Assembly: GCA_020634315.1 (NCBI GenBank)
Contig: JACKBV010000006.1
Coordinates: 124,001-188,000, forward strand
DNA length: 64,000 nucleotides
Source of the DNA: Ardenticatenaceae bacterium
GTDB taxonomy: Bacteria > Chloroflexota > Anaerolineae > Promineifilales > Promineifilaceae
Direction: 5' to 3'
The notes below the pieces were generated by a model, which was not told the origin of the DNA, ran no database searches, and saw nothing but the letters and a program-made list of their open reading frames with translations. Every line of letters begins with the position of its first letter. The stretch's first letter is position 1. A program made the translations under genes and the position numbers. Shown piece by piece: positions 51,335 to 60,318 of this stretch.

Positions 51335-52051
51335 ATGGGATATTACGATGAAATGTATCCGGCGATGCCTTTGCCGGTGTGGGAACCTTTGCGCATGGTG
51401 CTGATTTTGGTGCTGGCGGTGTTGGTGATTGGCGGTTTGGTGTTGATTCGGCCGCAGGTGCAGGCGCAGGCTGTTGTTGCTGTGCCGGAAACGGCCGTTT
51501 CTGACACAGAGCCTGCCCCAATCGTGGAAGCTGTGCCGGAAACGGCCGTTTCCCAACTTTCGTCTGTGTTTACTCCGGAAGTGCGCTATTGGGAAGATGA
51601 AATTGTTGCCTGGGCAGCGGAATTTGACCTGGACCCGAACATTGTGGCGACGATTATGCAGATTGAGTCATGTGGCGACGCAACGGCCGTTTCGCGTGCA
51701 GGCGCACAAGGGCTGTTTCAGGTAATGCCCTTTCACTTTGTCGCTGGCGAAGACCCGTTAGACCCGGACACCAACGCGCGGCGTGGGCTGGCTTACTTTG
51801 TTGAGCGGTTGCAGCAAACGGGTGGCGATGTGGGGCAGGCATTTGCTGGCTACAATGGCGGGCATGTGGCCGCTGCCGGTTCTTGGGAAACATGGGCGGC
51901 AGAAACGCGTGCTTACTACACCTGGACAACCGGCATTTATAACGATATTCAGGCGGGCTTGACGGACAGTCCGACATTGCGAGACTGGCAAACAAATGGC
52001 GGTGGTAGTTATTGCCAGCTTGTACATAGCAAATTAGGTTTAACGCCTTAA
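51335..52051 (+). CDS. membrane-anchored lytic transglycosylase (SLT domain)
   Basis: One membrane helix (residues about 20-40), a linker with two PETAVS repeats, each encoded by an AACGGCCGTT copy, then an SLT domain: PNIVATIMQIESCGDATAVS with the catalytic glutamate, GAQGLFQVMPFHF, and AFAGYNGGHVAAAG. It cleaves peptidoglycan by forming 1,6-anhydro ends. GGAGAG lies ahead of ATG 51335. Together with the upstream membrane protein it may form a two-gene unit ended by a strong terminator. Confidence 0.9.
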   Translation: MGYYDEMYPAMPLPVWEPLRMVLILVLAVLVIGGLVLIRPQVQAQAVVAVPETAVSDTEPAPIVEAVPETAVSQLSSVFTPEVRYWEDEIVAWAAEFDLDPNIVATIMQIESCGDATAVSRAGAQGLFQVMPFHFVAGEDPLDPDTNARRGLAYFVERLQQTGGDVGQAFAGYNGGHVAAAGSWETWAAETRAYYTWTTGIYNDIQAGLTDSPTLRDWQTNGGGSYCQLVHSKLGLTP

Positions 52052-52082
52052 TTACTCCTCCCTCTCCCCTTCCTTCTTTCTG

Positions 52083-52122
52083 GCAACAAGGCCGTGGCAG
52101 CTCCACGGCCTTGTTGCTTTTC
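52083..52122 (+). terminator. strong intrinsic terminator
   Basis: GCAACAAGGCCGTGG pairs perfectly with CCACGGCCTTGTTGC (15 bp, loop CAGCT), followed by TTTTC. Confidence 0.92.
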
Positions 52123-52219
52123 ATGGGGGGTGGATTGAAGAACAATGTATCTGACGTACAATATGAGCAAATTTGTAACAGACGGCCGTTTCCATCGTTA
52201 CACAAGACGAAAGGCGCCT

Positions 52220-52777
52220 ATGAAATCAACACAACCCGAAATAGAACTGGTGCGTCGTGCTGCCGGTGGTGATGCAAATGCGTTTGGCATGTTGTATGAA
52301 AGCCATCTGGATGCAATTTATCGGTATATTTTTTACCGGGTCAGCACGCACCAGGACGCTGAAGATTTGACGGAAATTGTCTTTTTGAAAGCCTGGCAAG
52401 CAGTTGCCGGGTATCAAATGGACGGCATCCCATTTCGCGCCTGGTTGTACCGTATCGCGCACAACACCGTTGTCGATCATTATCGCACACGCAAAGAAAC
52501 AGAACCTTTAGAAAAACACCTGGCAATATCTGATGAGCAGATGCTCCTGGAAAAACAAGTATTGGTACGCGAAGAAGCGCAGCAGTTGGCGCGTGTCGTC
52601 GGCCAACTGGCTCCATTGCATCAGCACGTCTTAATTTTGCGCTTTGTGCAGGGCTTATCTCATGCAGAAGTGGCCGAGGTGTTAGGAAAAGGGGAAGGGG
52701 CCGTGCGAGTTTTGCAATATCGTGCCTTGAAGGAGCTACAGGCGCTATTGATGATAGAGGAAACAAAAAATGTCTGA
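52220..52777 (+). CDS. ECF-type RNA polymerase sigma factor
   Basis: A 185-residue sigma factor with region 2 (YRYIFYRVSTHQDAEDLTEI, FLKAWQAV, FRAWLYRIAHNTVVDHYR) and region 4 (LHQHVLILRFVQGLSHAEVA, GAVRVLQYRALKEL). It has no region 1 or 3, as expected for the extracytoplasmic-function class. ATG 52220 follows GAAAGG. It overlaps the next gene by eight bases, the usual arrangement of a sigma factor and its membrane anti-sigma partner. The signal sensed is unknown. Confidence 0.92.
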   Translation: MKSTQPEIELVRRAAGGDANAFGMLYESHLDAIYRYIFYRVSTHQDAEDLTEIVFLKAWQAVAGYQMDGIPFRAWLYRIAHNTVVDHYRTRKETEPLEKHLAISDEQMLLEKQVLVREEAQQLARVVGQLAPLHQHVLILRFVQGLSHAEVAEVLGKGEGAVRVLQYRALKELQALLMIEETKNV

Positions 52778-54485
52778 TCGAACAGAGGATTTAACCCAGA
52801 TATTAGCTGCCTGTCTGGAAACAATTGAACGGGAGCCGTCACGTAAAGCCGAATGTTTGGCTCAGTATAAGGAATATGAGACAGAGTTAGTACCGTTATT
52901 GGCTGTGACAAATCAATTGCGGCAAGCACCTCTTATTACACCGACCGCTGAATTTCGGGAGCAAAGCCAACAGCGTTTGCTCGCCAAATTAGCATCTTCA
53001 CCCCAATCTGTAACATGGTGGCAACGAATTCGTTACACATGGCAGCGTATTGTTAAGCCTGTATCGGTAAGGAGAATACGTATGAGTTGGGTTATTGTAT
53101 TGGTAGTTATTTCATCCTTTTTGTTGGGCGGGGGAGCCATTGTCGCTGCGGATGATGCTGTTCCTGGTGACATGCTGTATCGGCTGGATTTGTCGTTAGA
53201 AGAATTACGGTTAACGATGACGACCAATCCGGCTGAACGCCTTTCGTTGTATTTGGCGTCGGCTGATGAACGCTTGCAGGAAGTGGCGGTGTTGGCTGAT
53301 GAAGGTGCCGATGAAGCGCAATTAGCCGGGCTGTTGCAAGCATATGCTGGGGCGATGGATGGGGCTACCCGCGCGGTAAGCGGTGCCTCTGACGTTGATC
53401 AGGAAACGCTTTTGTCTATTTTAGATGAGGCGTCGGCGACGTATGATGCTGAATTGGATGATCTGCTGGCGACAACGGCCGTTTCCTCGACAGCGGGTAC
53501 ATTTAATGCCGGTGTAGATTGCACCGGGGTTATCTTGCACCCCAGGGGCCAAAGTTTGGCGGCGCAGTATGAAGTTCCCTATGAAGAAATCATGGACTGG
53601 TTCTGCTCCGGATTTGGCTTTGGCGAAATCGGCCGTGCTTACAGCTTGAGCGCTCAATATGGCGTGGATGTCAGCATCATTTTTGGTTGGCGCAATGAGG
53701 GATTAGGCTGGGGGCAGATTTTGCAGCTCCTTAATGGTGGCGGTGATCCGCAGCCCACAGCAACGCCGACGATGACGCCAACACCTCCTATCACGCCAAC
53801 GGCGACGATGACGCCGACCCCGACGCCAACAGTGCCGGTAACGCCGACTGTGACCATCACGCCGACGGTTACGGTAACACCCACTGTTACCGTCACGCCA
53901 ACGGTCACGGTGACGCCGACTGTCACAGTGACGCCGACGGTCACAGTCACCCCGACGGCCACAATTACGCCCACCGTGACGGGAACGCCTCCGGCTCCCA
54001 CGTCGTGTACTGGCGTGGAGCCACATCCGGAAGGGGAGACGCTGGCGGATCGGTTTGGCGTGAGCTATGAAGAAATCATGGGCTGGTTCTGTGCTGGCTT
54101 CGGCTTTGGTGAGATTGATCAGGCTTATGATTTGAGCCAGGAAACGGGAACGGCCGTTGCCGATATATTTGCCATGCGTGACAGTGGAATGGGTTGGGGG
54201 CAGATTCGTCAGGCCCTGGCTAATGGAACACCTACCCCGACTCCTGTGCCTGGGAACGGCAATGGCAATAGTAACAATAACGGCAATGGCAACAGTAACG
54301 GTAATGGCAACGGTAACGGTAACGGCAATAACAACGGTAACGGCAACAGTAACGGTAACGGGAATAACAACGGCAATAGCAACGGGAATGGGAATTCCGG
54401 CAATAACAATGGCAACGGCAACAGTAATGGCAACGGCAATAGTAATGGTAATGGTAACAGTAATGGCAATGGCAATGATAAGTAG
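52770..54485 (+). CDS. membrane anti-sigma-like protein (DUF5667-type) with repeated Cys/Trp units and low-complexity tail
   Basis: The first 90 residues are cytosolic and helical, followed by one membrane helix (MSWVIVLVVISSFLLGGGAIV, residues about 111-131). The outer part starts with a DUF5667-like block (DAVPGDMLYRLDLSLEELRL). Two copies of a unit with VPYEEIMDWFCSGFGFGEI or VSYEEIMGWFCAGFGFGEI and GWGQI follow, linked by about 30 PTVTVT repeats. The C-terminal 75 residues consist of GNGNSN repeats. It overlaps the sigma gene by eight bases and should hold that factor until a surface signal arrives; this role is inferred. Confidence 0.85.
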   Translation: MSDRTEDLTQILAACLETIEREPSRKAECLAQYKEYETELVPLLAVTNQLRQAPLITPTAEFREQSQQRLLAKLASSPQSVTWWQRIRYTWQRIVKPVSVRRIRMSWVIVLVVISSFLLGGGAIVAADDAVPGDMLYRLDLSLEELRLTMTTNPAERLSLYLASADERLQEVAVLADEGADEAQLAGLLQAYAGAMDGATRAVSGASDVDQETLLSILDEASATYDAELDDLLATTAVSSTAGTFNAGVDCTGVILHPRGQSLAAQYEVPYEEIMDWFCSGFGFGEIGRAYSLSAQYGVDVSIIFGWRNEGLGWGQILQLLNGGGDPQPTATPTMTPTPPITPTATMTPTPTPTVPVTPTVTITPTVTVTPTVTVTPTVTVTPTVTVTPTVTVTPTATITPTVTGTPPAPTSCTGVEPHPEGETLADRFGVSYEEIMGWFCAGFGFGEIDQAYDLSQETGTAVADIFAMRDSGMGWGQIRQALANGTPTPTPVPGNGNGNSNNNGNGNSNGNGNGNGNGNNNGNGNSNGNGNNNGNSNGNGNSGNNNGNGNSNGNGNSNGNGNSNGNGNDK

Positions 54486-54519
54486 CCGGTAATGTAAATT
54501 TGTATTGGTTGTTGCCTGT

Positions 54520-54560
54520 AAACGGCCGTTTGATTTCGCATCAAACGGCCGTTTTGCTTT
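54520..54560 (+). terminator. terminator built from two inverted AACGGCCGTT copies
   Basis: AAACGGCCGTTTGAT (54520-54534) pairs with ATCAAACGGCCGTTT (54540-54554) around TTCGC, then TGCTTT. It ends the sigma/anti-sigma operon. Confidence 0.75.
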
Positions 54561-54700
54561 ATCCGGGGCTGATCGGCTAATGAGAAACGGCCGTTCTGCG
54601 CCAACTTCATGTATAATCAAGCCGGTATTCACTTAACCACCCCGCAGCCCTCAATACCATCTGTCGATCAGTAACCTCACAAGTAGAACAGGAGCAGCAA

Positions 54701-55594
54701 ATGAAAATAGGATTGCAAATTCCCTCATTCACCTGGCCTGGCGGTACGGCCGTCATTGCCGGGAAATTGGCCGATATTGCCCATACCGCTGATGATGCCG
54801 GGTTTGCCAGCATTTGGGTTATGGACCATTATTTCCAATTGTTAATGCTTGGTCAGCCAGAAGAACCCATGCTCGAAGCATACAGCGCCCTCACCTATCT
54901 GGCGGCACACACGAAAAAAGCACAATTGGGAACATTGGTCACCGGCGTGATTTATCGCCAACCCGCATTTTTAATCAAGCAAGTGACCAATCTGGACGTA
55001 CTGTCTGGGGGACGTGCTTACTTTGGTGTGGGCGCGGCCTGGTTTGATCGTGAAGCTGTTGGCCTGGGATTCCCGTTTCCTCCACTAAAAGAGCGGTTTG
55101 AATGGTTGGAAGAGACGCTGCAAATTGCGCACCACATGTGGGGAACGCCAAACACGGCCGCCGTGCAGCCATACAACGGCAAACATTTCCAACTGCCGGA
55201 ACCCATTTGCAGCCCTGGGCCATTGTCGCAGCCACATCCGCCAATCATGCTGGGTGGCATGGGCGAGACAAAGACATTGCGTCTGGTCGCGCAGTATGGG
55301 GATGCGTGCAATTTGTTTGCTGGCGCGGGTCTGGATGTGCTCAAGCATAAATTGGATGTGCTGCGGCAGCACTGCGAGGCGCTGCAACGGCCGTTTGCTG
55401 AAATTGAGCGTACCGCATTAGCCACTGTCCATCTGGCAAAAGACCAGATGCAGGCCGCCGATGTCTTGCGCACTTGCCGCGAATTGGCCGACATTGGCAT
55501 CCAACACGTCATTTTCAACATGCCCAACGTTCACGACATCGCCCCATTGCAACAATTTGGCGAGGAAATTATTCCGGTTGTCGCGGAGTGGTAA
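54701..55594 (+). CDS. LLM-class (luciferase-like) flavin oxidoreductase
   Basis: A 297-residue TIM-barrel with GFASIWVMDHYFQLLM, LGTLVTGVIYRQPAFLIKQV, VLSGGRAYFGVGAAWFDREA and PIMLGGMGETKTLRLVAQYGD. These blocks match F420- or FMN-dependent LLM-class oxidoreductases of the subgroup near F420 enzymes; cofactor and substrate are not determined by sequence alone. AGGAG precedes the ATG. It follows a terminator and is followed by the mannosylglycerate genes after 160 bases. Confidence 0.9.
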   Translation: MKIGLQIPSFTWPGGTAVIAGKLADIAHTADDAGFASIWVMDHYFQLLMLGQPEEPMLEAYSALTYLAAHTKKAQLGTLVTGVIYRQPAFLIKQVTNLDVLSGGRAYFGVGAAWFDREAVGLGFPFPPLKERFEWLEETLQIAHHMWGTPNTAAVQPYNGKHFQLPEPICSPGPLSQPHPPIMLGGMGETKTLRLVAQYGDACNLFAGAGLDVLKHKLDVLRQHCEALQRPFAEIERTALATVHLAKDQMQAADVLRTCRELADIGIQHVIFNMPNVHDIAPLQQFGEEIIPVVAEW

Positions 55595-55662
55595 ATGGGT
55601 CGGGGTGGGGAGCCTGTGGTATAATTTGCGTATAATCATGTTATCCATTTGCTAAGAAGGAG

Positions 55663-55731
55663 ATGATGAATAGGAAACGGCCGTTCTGCCTGCGGCATAC
55701 CTCAGCGCAGAAATACCGTTTGCCTGAATAA
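55663..55731 (+). CDS. possible 22-residue leader peptide ahead of mpgS
   Basis: AAGGAG (55657-55662) touches ATG 55663 and is three bases from ATG 55666; the frame ends with TAA 24 bases before mpgS. It reads MMNRKRPFCLRHTSAQKY and four more residues, with RPF from an AACGGCCGTT copy. TATAAT at 55630-55635 lies upstream. Spacing is tight and no homology can be claimed. Confidence 0.25.
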   Translation: MMNRKRPFCLRHTSAQKYRLPE

Positions 55732-55754
55732 AAAACTTATGAAGGGAGCAAACC

Positions 55755-57056
55755 ATGCGTATCGAAATTCCCCGTGAGAGTGAGCGCTTTGGCGCTGTTA
55801 GCATCCACAGTGTGCAAAAAGTATTGGAGCTAGACGCCGGTCTCCAGTTCCAACAAAACGAAGCCCAAACATCCCAAATTATCCGCCGCATTTCCTACCA
55901 GCAGCTACATGGCATTGAAAAAGAGATGGCCGTCGTCGTTCCCATGCGCGGCGAGCGCATTAAACTGGTGCAAGGCGTTTTGTGCGGCATTCCCAACCAT
56001 TGCCTGGTCATCATCATGTCCAATAGTTCACGGCATCCGGTTGACCGGTTTGCCATCGAGCGTGACGCGTTCCTGCGCTTTTCCCGCTTCACAGATAAGC
56101 GGGTCGTTGTTGTTCATCAAAAAGACCCGGCACTGGCAGCCGCTTTTGCGGCGGTTGGGTATGCGCAAATTTTAGACCCCAATACCGGGCTGGTGCGCAG
56201 CGGCAAGGCTGAGGGCATGATTGCGGCAACCATGTTGGCGCGGCTGCTCCAGCGCAAGTACATTGGCTTTGTCGATGCCGATAATTATTTTCCCGGCGCA
56301 GTGTTGGAATATGTTCACGAATACGCCGCCGGTTTTGCGCTCAGCAACTCCACCTATGCCATGACGCGCATTGCCTGGCACAGCAAGCCGAAAATCATCG
56401 AAGATGGCCTCTTTTTTGCCAAATGGGGGCGCACTTCGCGCAGTACCAACCTTCTCCTAAATCAGCTTTTGGCTGAATACACAGGTTTTGAGACGGAAAT
56501 TATTAAAACCGGCAATGCTGGTGAACATGCGCTGACGATGAATCTGGCATTGAAGCTGCGCTATTCTTCTGGCTACTCTATTGAACCGTACCATTACATC
56601 AATTTATTCGAGCAGTTTGGTGGGTTGGAAGGGACGGTGCTGAGCAAAGACCTCATCTTGCAGCATGTCGATGTTCATCAAATTGAATCGCGCAATCCCC
56701 ACATGCATGATACAGGGAAGGGGGATGAGCACATTGATGAGATGAAATATGCGGCGATGCAGGTGATTTATCAATCGCCGATTTGCCCCAAGAAGTTGAA
56801 AAGGCAGCTGCGCAGAGAAATTCGCGAAATGGAAGAAATGGAGCAGGTTTATGCGCCGGTGCGTTATTATGACCCGCTGGCTGAGCTGGATGATGGGGCA
56901 TTTCGCGCGGCTTTGGTGGAACGGCCGTATGCTGAATTTTTCCCGCCACAACCCCATCTACACGTGGTTCCTTCGCCAATGTTGGTGGATGTGGAGGAAA
57001 CGGTCGTGTTGCCACCCACCCCAGAAGCCCCACTGCCCACAAATGGCAAACCATAG
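55755..57056 (+). CDS. mpgS: mannosyl-3-phosphoglycerate synthase
   Basis: A GT55 glycosyltransferase of 433 residues. The N-terminus MRIEIPRESERFGAVSIHSV and the core RGERIKLVQGVLCGIPNHC, GFVDADNYFPG (metal-binding DxD) and NAGEHALTMNLAL are typical. It joins GDP-mannose and 3-phosphoglycerate to give mannosyl-3-phosphoglycerate, the precursor of the compatible solute mannosylglycerate. The C-terminal 40 residues are proline-rich and unlike the core. AAGGGAG precedes the ATG. A GH38 gene and an mpgP-type phosphatase gene follow. Confidence 0.93.
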   Translation: MRIEIPRESERFGAVSIHSVQKVLELDAGLQFQQNEAQTSQIIRRISYQQLHGIEKEMAVVVPMRGERIKLVQGVLCGIPNHCLVIIMSNSSRHPVDRFAIERDAFLRFSRFTDKRVVVVHQKDPALAAAFAAVGYAQILDPNTGLVRSGKAEGMIAATMLARLLQRKYIGFVDADNYFPGAVLEYVHEYAAGFALSNSTYAMTRIAWHSKPKIIEDGLFFAKWGRTSRSTNLLLNQLLAEYTGFETEIIKTGNAGEHALTMNLALKLRYSSGYSIEPYHYINLFEQFGGLEGTVLSKDLILQHVDVHQIESRNPHMHDTGKGDEHIDEMKYAAMQVIYQSPICPKKLKRQLRREIREMEEMEQVYAPVRYYDPLAELDDGAFRAALVERPYAEFFPPQPHLHVVPSPMLVDVEETVVLPPTPEAPLPTNGKP

Positions 57057-57162
57057 ACTCGCTGTAACTATTCAGCTTTTCTGGAAAGACATGTCAGGTT
57101 TTCCTCTAAGCAAACCTGACATATCTACGATAAATTAGCAATTTAGACAGAAAGGAGTGTTC

Positions 57163-60100
57163 ATGCTTGTAGAAAAAACGACACAAACCCCCACCACCGT
57201 TCACTTAATCACCCACAATCATTGGGATCGTGAATGGATCTTCACCGCCAGATATGCCAATCGCTGGCTGCCCACCTTCTTCGACAACCTCTTTCAACGC
57301 CTCGACGCCGAACCCGACTATCGTTTTGTCCTCGACGGGCAAACCCTGATCATCGAAGATTATTTGCAGCAGCTGCCGCCAGACGAAGCGGCCGCCAGAG
57401 AGCGCGACATTCGCCGCTACGTCAGGTCGGGTCAGCTTTTGGTTGGCCCCGCTTACTTGCAGCCAGATTGGAGCCTGGTCAGCGGTGAGGCACTGGTGCG
57501 CAACCTGCTCATCGGCGGCAAAATGGCGCGGCGGTACGGTGATGTCATGAAGGCGGGCTGGCTGTTGGATAACTTTGGGCAAATTGCCCAGGCACCACAA
57601 ATTTGCAAAGGATTTGGCATTGAGGGCGTGTTTGTCTGGCGCGGTGTGGAGATGCCGCCAGAATCAGTAAAAACGGAATTTTGGTGGGAAGCGCCAGATG
57701 GCTCACGCATTTTAGGCATTTATTTGCTGGACAGTTATCGCAACGCAATGGTTTTGGGGATGACACGCGAGATTGCCTTAGAGCGCATCGCCGCGCACAG
57801 TAAATTGCTGCGCCGTTTTGCGACAACGCCCAATGTGCTGTTGATGAATGGGTACGAGCAGGTGCCCCAACCTGATGACGTGCTGCCCATTGTTGCCGAG
57901 GCAAACGAACAGCTCGCGCCAGAGATGCATGTTTTGCAAAGCACGCCGCCCGCTTATCTGGCGGCCGTGCGCCAATATCAGCCGGATTTGCCGGTGCTGC
58001 AAGGTTATTTGTACAGTGGTCGTTATGCGCCTATTTTGAAAGGTGTTTATTCCAGCCGCAGCTATTTGAATCAGCAAAATAATGAGTGTCAACGTGAGTT
58101 GGAACGTTGGGCAGAGAAGTTCAACACGGTTGCCTGGGCATTGGGTTTTGATTATCCCGAAGAGCGGTTTGAACAGGCGTGGAAGACGCTGCTGCTCAAT
58201 CATACGCATGATGATATGTGCGGCTGCTGTATTGACCCGATTGCCCGCGATATGCAGGATCGTTTTGCCGAGGTCAGCCGAATGGCGCGGGTGATGTCGT
58301 CTGAAAGTTTGCGTGCAATTACACAGGCGATTGATATGTCGGCGGGCGGGGAAACGGCCGTTGTCATTTTCAACCCCTCCTCACGACCGCGCCGCGAAGT
58401 GGTCGGCATCTCCCTTGAAATCCCGGAAGCCGTTGCACAATTCTCCATTTGTGATGAGAACGGCCACATCATCCCTTACCAATTGGTCAGCCGCATTGGC
58501 GACAAAACCGACCTCTATTTGTGGACGACGCACGTCATTCCTGCTGTGGGCTATCGCACCTATTTCGTGATACCTGAACACAAGAAGCCAGCGGCTTCGC
58601 CCCAGGTCACAGCTTCCGCCAGTGACCGAGTCATGGAAAATGAGTATCTACACGTCAAAATCAATGACGACGGTTCGCTGACTATCCGCGAAAAGATTCA
58701 CAATGATGTGTACGAAAACCTGGGCTATTTTGAAGATGGTGGCGATGCTGGCGACACCTACGATTACTCCTATCCACAGCAAGATCGCATCATCACCAGT
58801 TTGGGCCAGCAGGCAACCATCACGCTGGAAATGGCGGGGCCGCTCCTGGCGCGTTTTCGTGTGGAGCTGACGCTGAAACTGCCGCGTGGCCTTAATGCGG
58901 AAGGAAACGGCCGTAACGAAAAAACGCGCAAAGTACCCATCATCTCTTACGTGGAGCTGGCAGCCAATGCCGGACACGTAGAGATTCACACCGTCGTCCA
59001 TAACGTGGTGAAAGATCACCGCTTGCGCGTGCTGTTCCCCAGCGGCCTTCAAACAGACACCTCATATGCCGGAATGCCGTTTGATGTGGCTCGTTTTCCC
59101 GTTGCAGAAGTGTCTCATGGCGAAGATGTGCCGCCACAACTGCAAGGGTTGATGTTGGCGGGTCGCTATACGGTGCCGGTGCAGACACGGCCGTTTCAAA
59201 ACTTCGTCAGTCTGGCCGACGACGACAGCAGTTTGACCATTTTCAGCAAAGGGTTAAGCGAATACGAAGTGCTGCCCGACAACAACACCATTGCCCTCAC
59301 CCTGCTGCGCGGCGTGCGCTGGCTGGCGCGTCCCGATTTGCAAACACGCATCGGCGATGTCGGCCCACACATTTTTACGCCAGAGGCACAAGGCTTGGGT
59401 GTACAAACCTTTGACTATGCCATTTATCCACACGGCAGCAATCTGGCATTGGCTAATCCCCATTTTGAGGCGGATCGGCACACGCTCAAATTCCGCGCCG
59501 TACAAACCAACGCGCATCCTGGCCGCTTGCCTGTCGAGTATTCCTTTTTAGGCTGGGCCAATGAAGAACCGCCTGGCGGCTTAAAGTTGAGCGCCCTGAA
59601 ACAATCTGAGGAAGGGGATGGGTTAATTGTGCGCCTGTACAATGCCCTGGATGAACCGGTAAAAGCGCGTTTGCGCGTTGCCGGGCATATCATAGAAGCC
59701 TGGCAAACCAATCTGGCTGAGGAAATTCAGGCCGTCCTGCCAGTTGATGAAGGGATGATCCCTGTGCAGGCGCGTGGCAAAGAAATCATCACCATCAAAG
59801 TGAAGCTGGAACCCTCACAACTCATTGAAGATTTCACGCGACATCGGGCACAGGTTTTGCTGCCATTGAGCTTCAATGGTCAGCCGCCGCGTGTCAAAAC
59901 TCCGCCCTTGCTGACAACGGATGAGGTCACGGCCGAATTGCAGCGTGCGCGTCAACTCGAATTGGCCTTGCAAGCCATTCGCAGCGAAGCGTATATCTTG
60001 AACGAGGACATTGCGCGTCAGGCCGAATCAGACCTGGCGCAGCTTACCTTGCTGCAACGCCTGAAAGGGCGCGAGGCAACGCTGGCACGCCAGCATTACG

Positions 60101-60261
60101 AAGCGCGTATTTCGGCACTGCTCAATCAACAGCTGTTGGTGACAAACGAAATGGAAAGTGAACTCGACCAAATTGGCGAATCGCTGAATTGGGCGCGTGT
60201 GCGCAAACGGGTGGGCGAATTCCTGACGCATTATTATGAAGAGCAGTTGAAGCAAAAGTAA
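57163..60261 (+). CDS. GH38 alpha-mannosidase, possible mannosylglycerate hydrolase
   Basis: A 1032-residue glycoside hydrolase family 38 enzyme. The zinc site starts with THNHWDREW, the catalytic Asp lies in GWLLDNFGQIAQAP, and NHTHDDMCGC contains later zinc-binding residues. Downstream domains are the usual beta-rich mannosidase parts, ending in a charged helical tail. GH38 cleaves alpha-mannosides and includes MngB, which hydrolyses mannosylglycerate derivatives. Lying between mpgS and mpgP it may degrade the solute or its phosphate. AAGGAG is five bases before ATG 57163. No signal peptide is seen, so it is cytosolic. Confidence 0.92.
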   Translation: MLVEKTTQTPTTVHLITHNHWDREWIFTARYANRWLPTFFDNLFQRLDAEPDYRFVLDGQTLIIEDYLQQLPPDEAAARERDIRRYVRSGQLLVGPAYLQPDWSLVSGEALVRNLLIGGKMARRYGDVMKAGWLLDNFGQIAQAPQICKGFGIEGVFVWRGVEMPPESVKTEFWWEAPDGSRILGIYLLDSYRNAMVLGMTREIALERIAAHSKLLRRFATTPNVLLMNGYEQVPQPDDVLPIVAEANEQLAPEMHVLQSTPPAYLAAVRQYQPDLPVLQGYLYSGRYAPILKGVYSSRSYLNQQNNECQRELERWAEKFNTVAWALGFDYPEERFEQAWKTLLLNHTHDDMCGCCIDPIARDMQDRFAEVSRMARVMSSESLRAITQAIDMSAGGETAVVIFNPSSRPRREVVGISLEIPEAVAQFSICDENGHIIPYQLVSRIGDKTDLYLWTTHVIPAVGYRTYFVIPEHKKPAASPQVTASASDRVMENEYLHVKINDDGSLTIREKIHNDVYENLGYFEDGGDAGDTYDYSYPQQDRIITSLGQQATITLEMAGPLLARFRVELTLKLPRGLNAEGNGRNEKTRKVPIISYVELAANAGHVEIHTVVHNVVKDHRLRVLFPSGLQTDTSYAGMPFDVARFPVAEVSHGEDVPPQLQGLMLAGRYTVPVQTRPFQNFVSLADDDSSLTIFSKGLSEYEVLPDNNTIALTLLRGVRWLARPDLQTRIGDVGPHIFTPEAQGLGVQTFDYAIYPHGSNLALANPHFEADRHTLKFRAVQTNAHPGRLPVEYSFLGWANEEPPGGLKLSALKQSEEGDGLIVRLYNALDEPVKARLRVAGHIIEAWQTNLAEEIQAVLPVDEGMIPVQARGKEIITIKVKLEPSQLIEDFTRHRAQVLLPLSFNGQPPRVKTPPLLTTDEVTAELQRARQLELALQAIRSEAYILNEDIARQAESDLAQLTLLQRLKGREATLARQHYEARISALLNQQLLVTNEMESELDQIGESLNWARVRKRVGEFLTHYYEEQLKQK

Positions 60262-60267
60262 CTTGCT

Positions 60268-60308
60268 GCGGATTGCAGATGACGCCAATCCGTTCATCTG
60301 CAATCCGC
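60268..60308 (+). repeat. 15-bp perfect hairpin between GH38 and mpgP
   Basis: GCGGATTGCAGATGA (60268-60282) pairs perfectly with TCATCTGCAATCCGC (60294-60308) around an 11-base loop, ten bases ahead of the mpgP start. No T-run follows. It occupies the space where a ribosome site would be expected. Confidence 0.65.
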
Positions 60309-60318
60309 ATTGAAAACT

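Noticed and set aside
53760..54480. Tandem short repeats, considered as CRISPR or satellite
   Set aside because: They are in-frame codons for PTVTVT and GNGNSN within the anti-sigma-like gene, with no spacers.
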